From the NCBI RefSeq assembly GCF_003863355.1, contig NZ_QQWG01000020.1:21089-85088 (forward strand): a stretch of DNA of 64,000 nt, given 5' to 3'. The DNA is from Ancylomarina euxina. GTDB taxonomy: Bacteria > Bacteroidota > Bacteroidia > Bacteroidales > Marinifilaceae. The notes under the pieces were generated by a model. That model was not told the DNA's origin. It worked only from the letters and a program-made list of their open reading frames with translations, and did no database searches. This document shows, in pieces, positions 63,890 through 64,000 of the stretch; positions within the stretch are counted from its first letter, which is position 1; every line of letters starts with the position of its first letter. Both the position numbers and the translations under genes were made by a program.

Positions 63890-63966
63890 TGGCGGTCTGG
63901 ACGAGACTCGAACTCGCGACCCCATGCGTGACAGGCATGTATTCTAACCAACTGAACTACCAAACC
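63890..63966 (-). tRNA. tRNA-Asp (GTC), second tandem copy
   Basis: This is the same 77-nt sequence as the first copy, offset by 127 bp. The spacer on its far side repeats the inter-tRNA spacer with one visible base change until the window ends, so a further copy probably follows outside. Confidence 0.95.
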
Positions 63967-64000
63967 AAAATGTATGATTTGTTTATTTAAAGAGTAACGA

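Noticed and set aside
1..64000. CRISPR arrays, insertion sequences, integrases, prophage genes or att sites
   Set aside because: No regularly spaced repeats of CRISPR size, no transposase or integrase frame and no phage structural genes were found. The tRNA array is a tandem gene repeat, not an att duplication.

Overview
The window looks like a chromosomal piece of an AT-rich Bacteroidetes (Bacteroidota), probably a marine or gut-type member of the Marinilabiliales. The evidence is three SusC/SusD outer-membrane glycan import pairs, a type IX secretion (T9SS) C-terminal sorting domain, many SPII lipoproteins, few visible Shine-Dalgarno sites, and TAnnTTTG-type -7 promoter boxes. The order-level assignment is an inference; the phylum is well supported.

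Positions 1-13.4 kb hold a mannose-type polysaccharide utilization locus (PUL), all on the minus strand. It has a cut-off F5/8-domain lipoprotein, two GH92 alpha-mannosidases, SusD and SusC, then a ROK sugar kinase, a FucP/GluP-like MFS permease and a LacI regulator. The same 16-bp LacI-type operator half-pattern lies upstream of SusC and twice in front of lacI, so one regulator probably controls both units.

Positions 13.6-24.7 kb are mixed. They carry a YibE/F membrane protein, an exported alkaline phosphatase, an acyl-CoA ligase, a class V (cysteine desulfurase-fold) aminotransferase and a metallophosphatase. A compact four-gene unit follows: exported thioredoxin, ApbE FMN transferase, a tiny DUF4266 lipoprotein ending in CGCN, and a DUF3570 outer-membrane barrel. 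This unit is the best candidate for a poorly described system.

Positions 24.8-56.8 kb are a large starch/maltodextrin region. Leftward are GH13 (T9SS-sorted), SusF-like, SusE-like, SusD and SusC, followed by a paralogous SusC-SusD-SusE set. Between the two sets lie the eroded 5' ends of a LacI gene and of a GH13 gene. I read this as an ancestral [GH13-SusF/E-SusD-SusC | LacI] block that was duplicated in tandem, with an internal deletion removing one LacI and one GH13. Rightward are the intact LacI, a maltose-type MFS transporter, beta-phosphoglucomutase, a GH65 phosphorylase, three more GH13 enzymes and a GH31 enzyme. Together they would degrade starch at the surface and in the periplasm, then import maltose and split it by phosphorolysis to glucose and glucose-6-phosphate.

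Positions 56.9-64 kb hold an exported esterase, an exported phosphatase with a CX4R loop, an M1 aminopeptidase, a DUF1338 protein, a Cys/Met-metabolism PLP enzyme, and at least two tandem tRNA-Asp genes in a 127-bp repeat that runs off the window.
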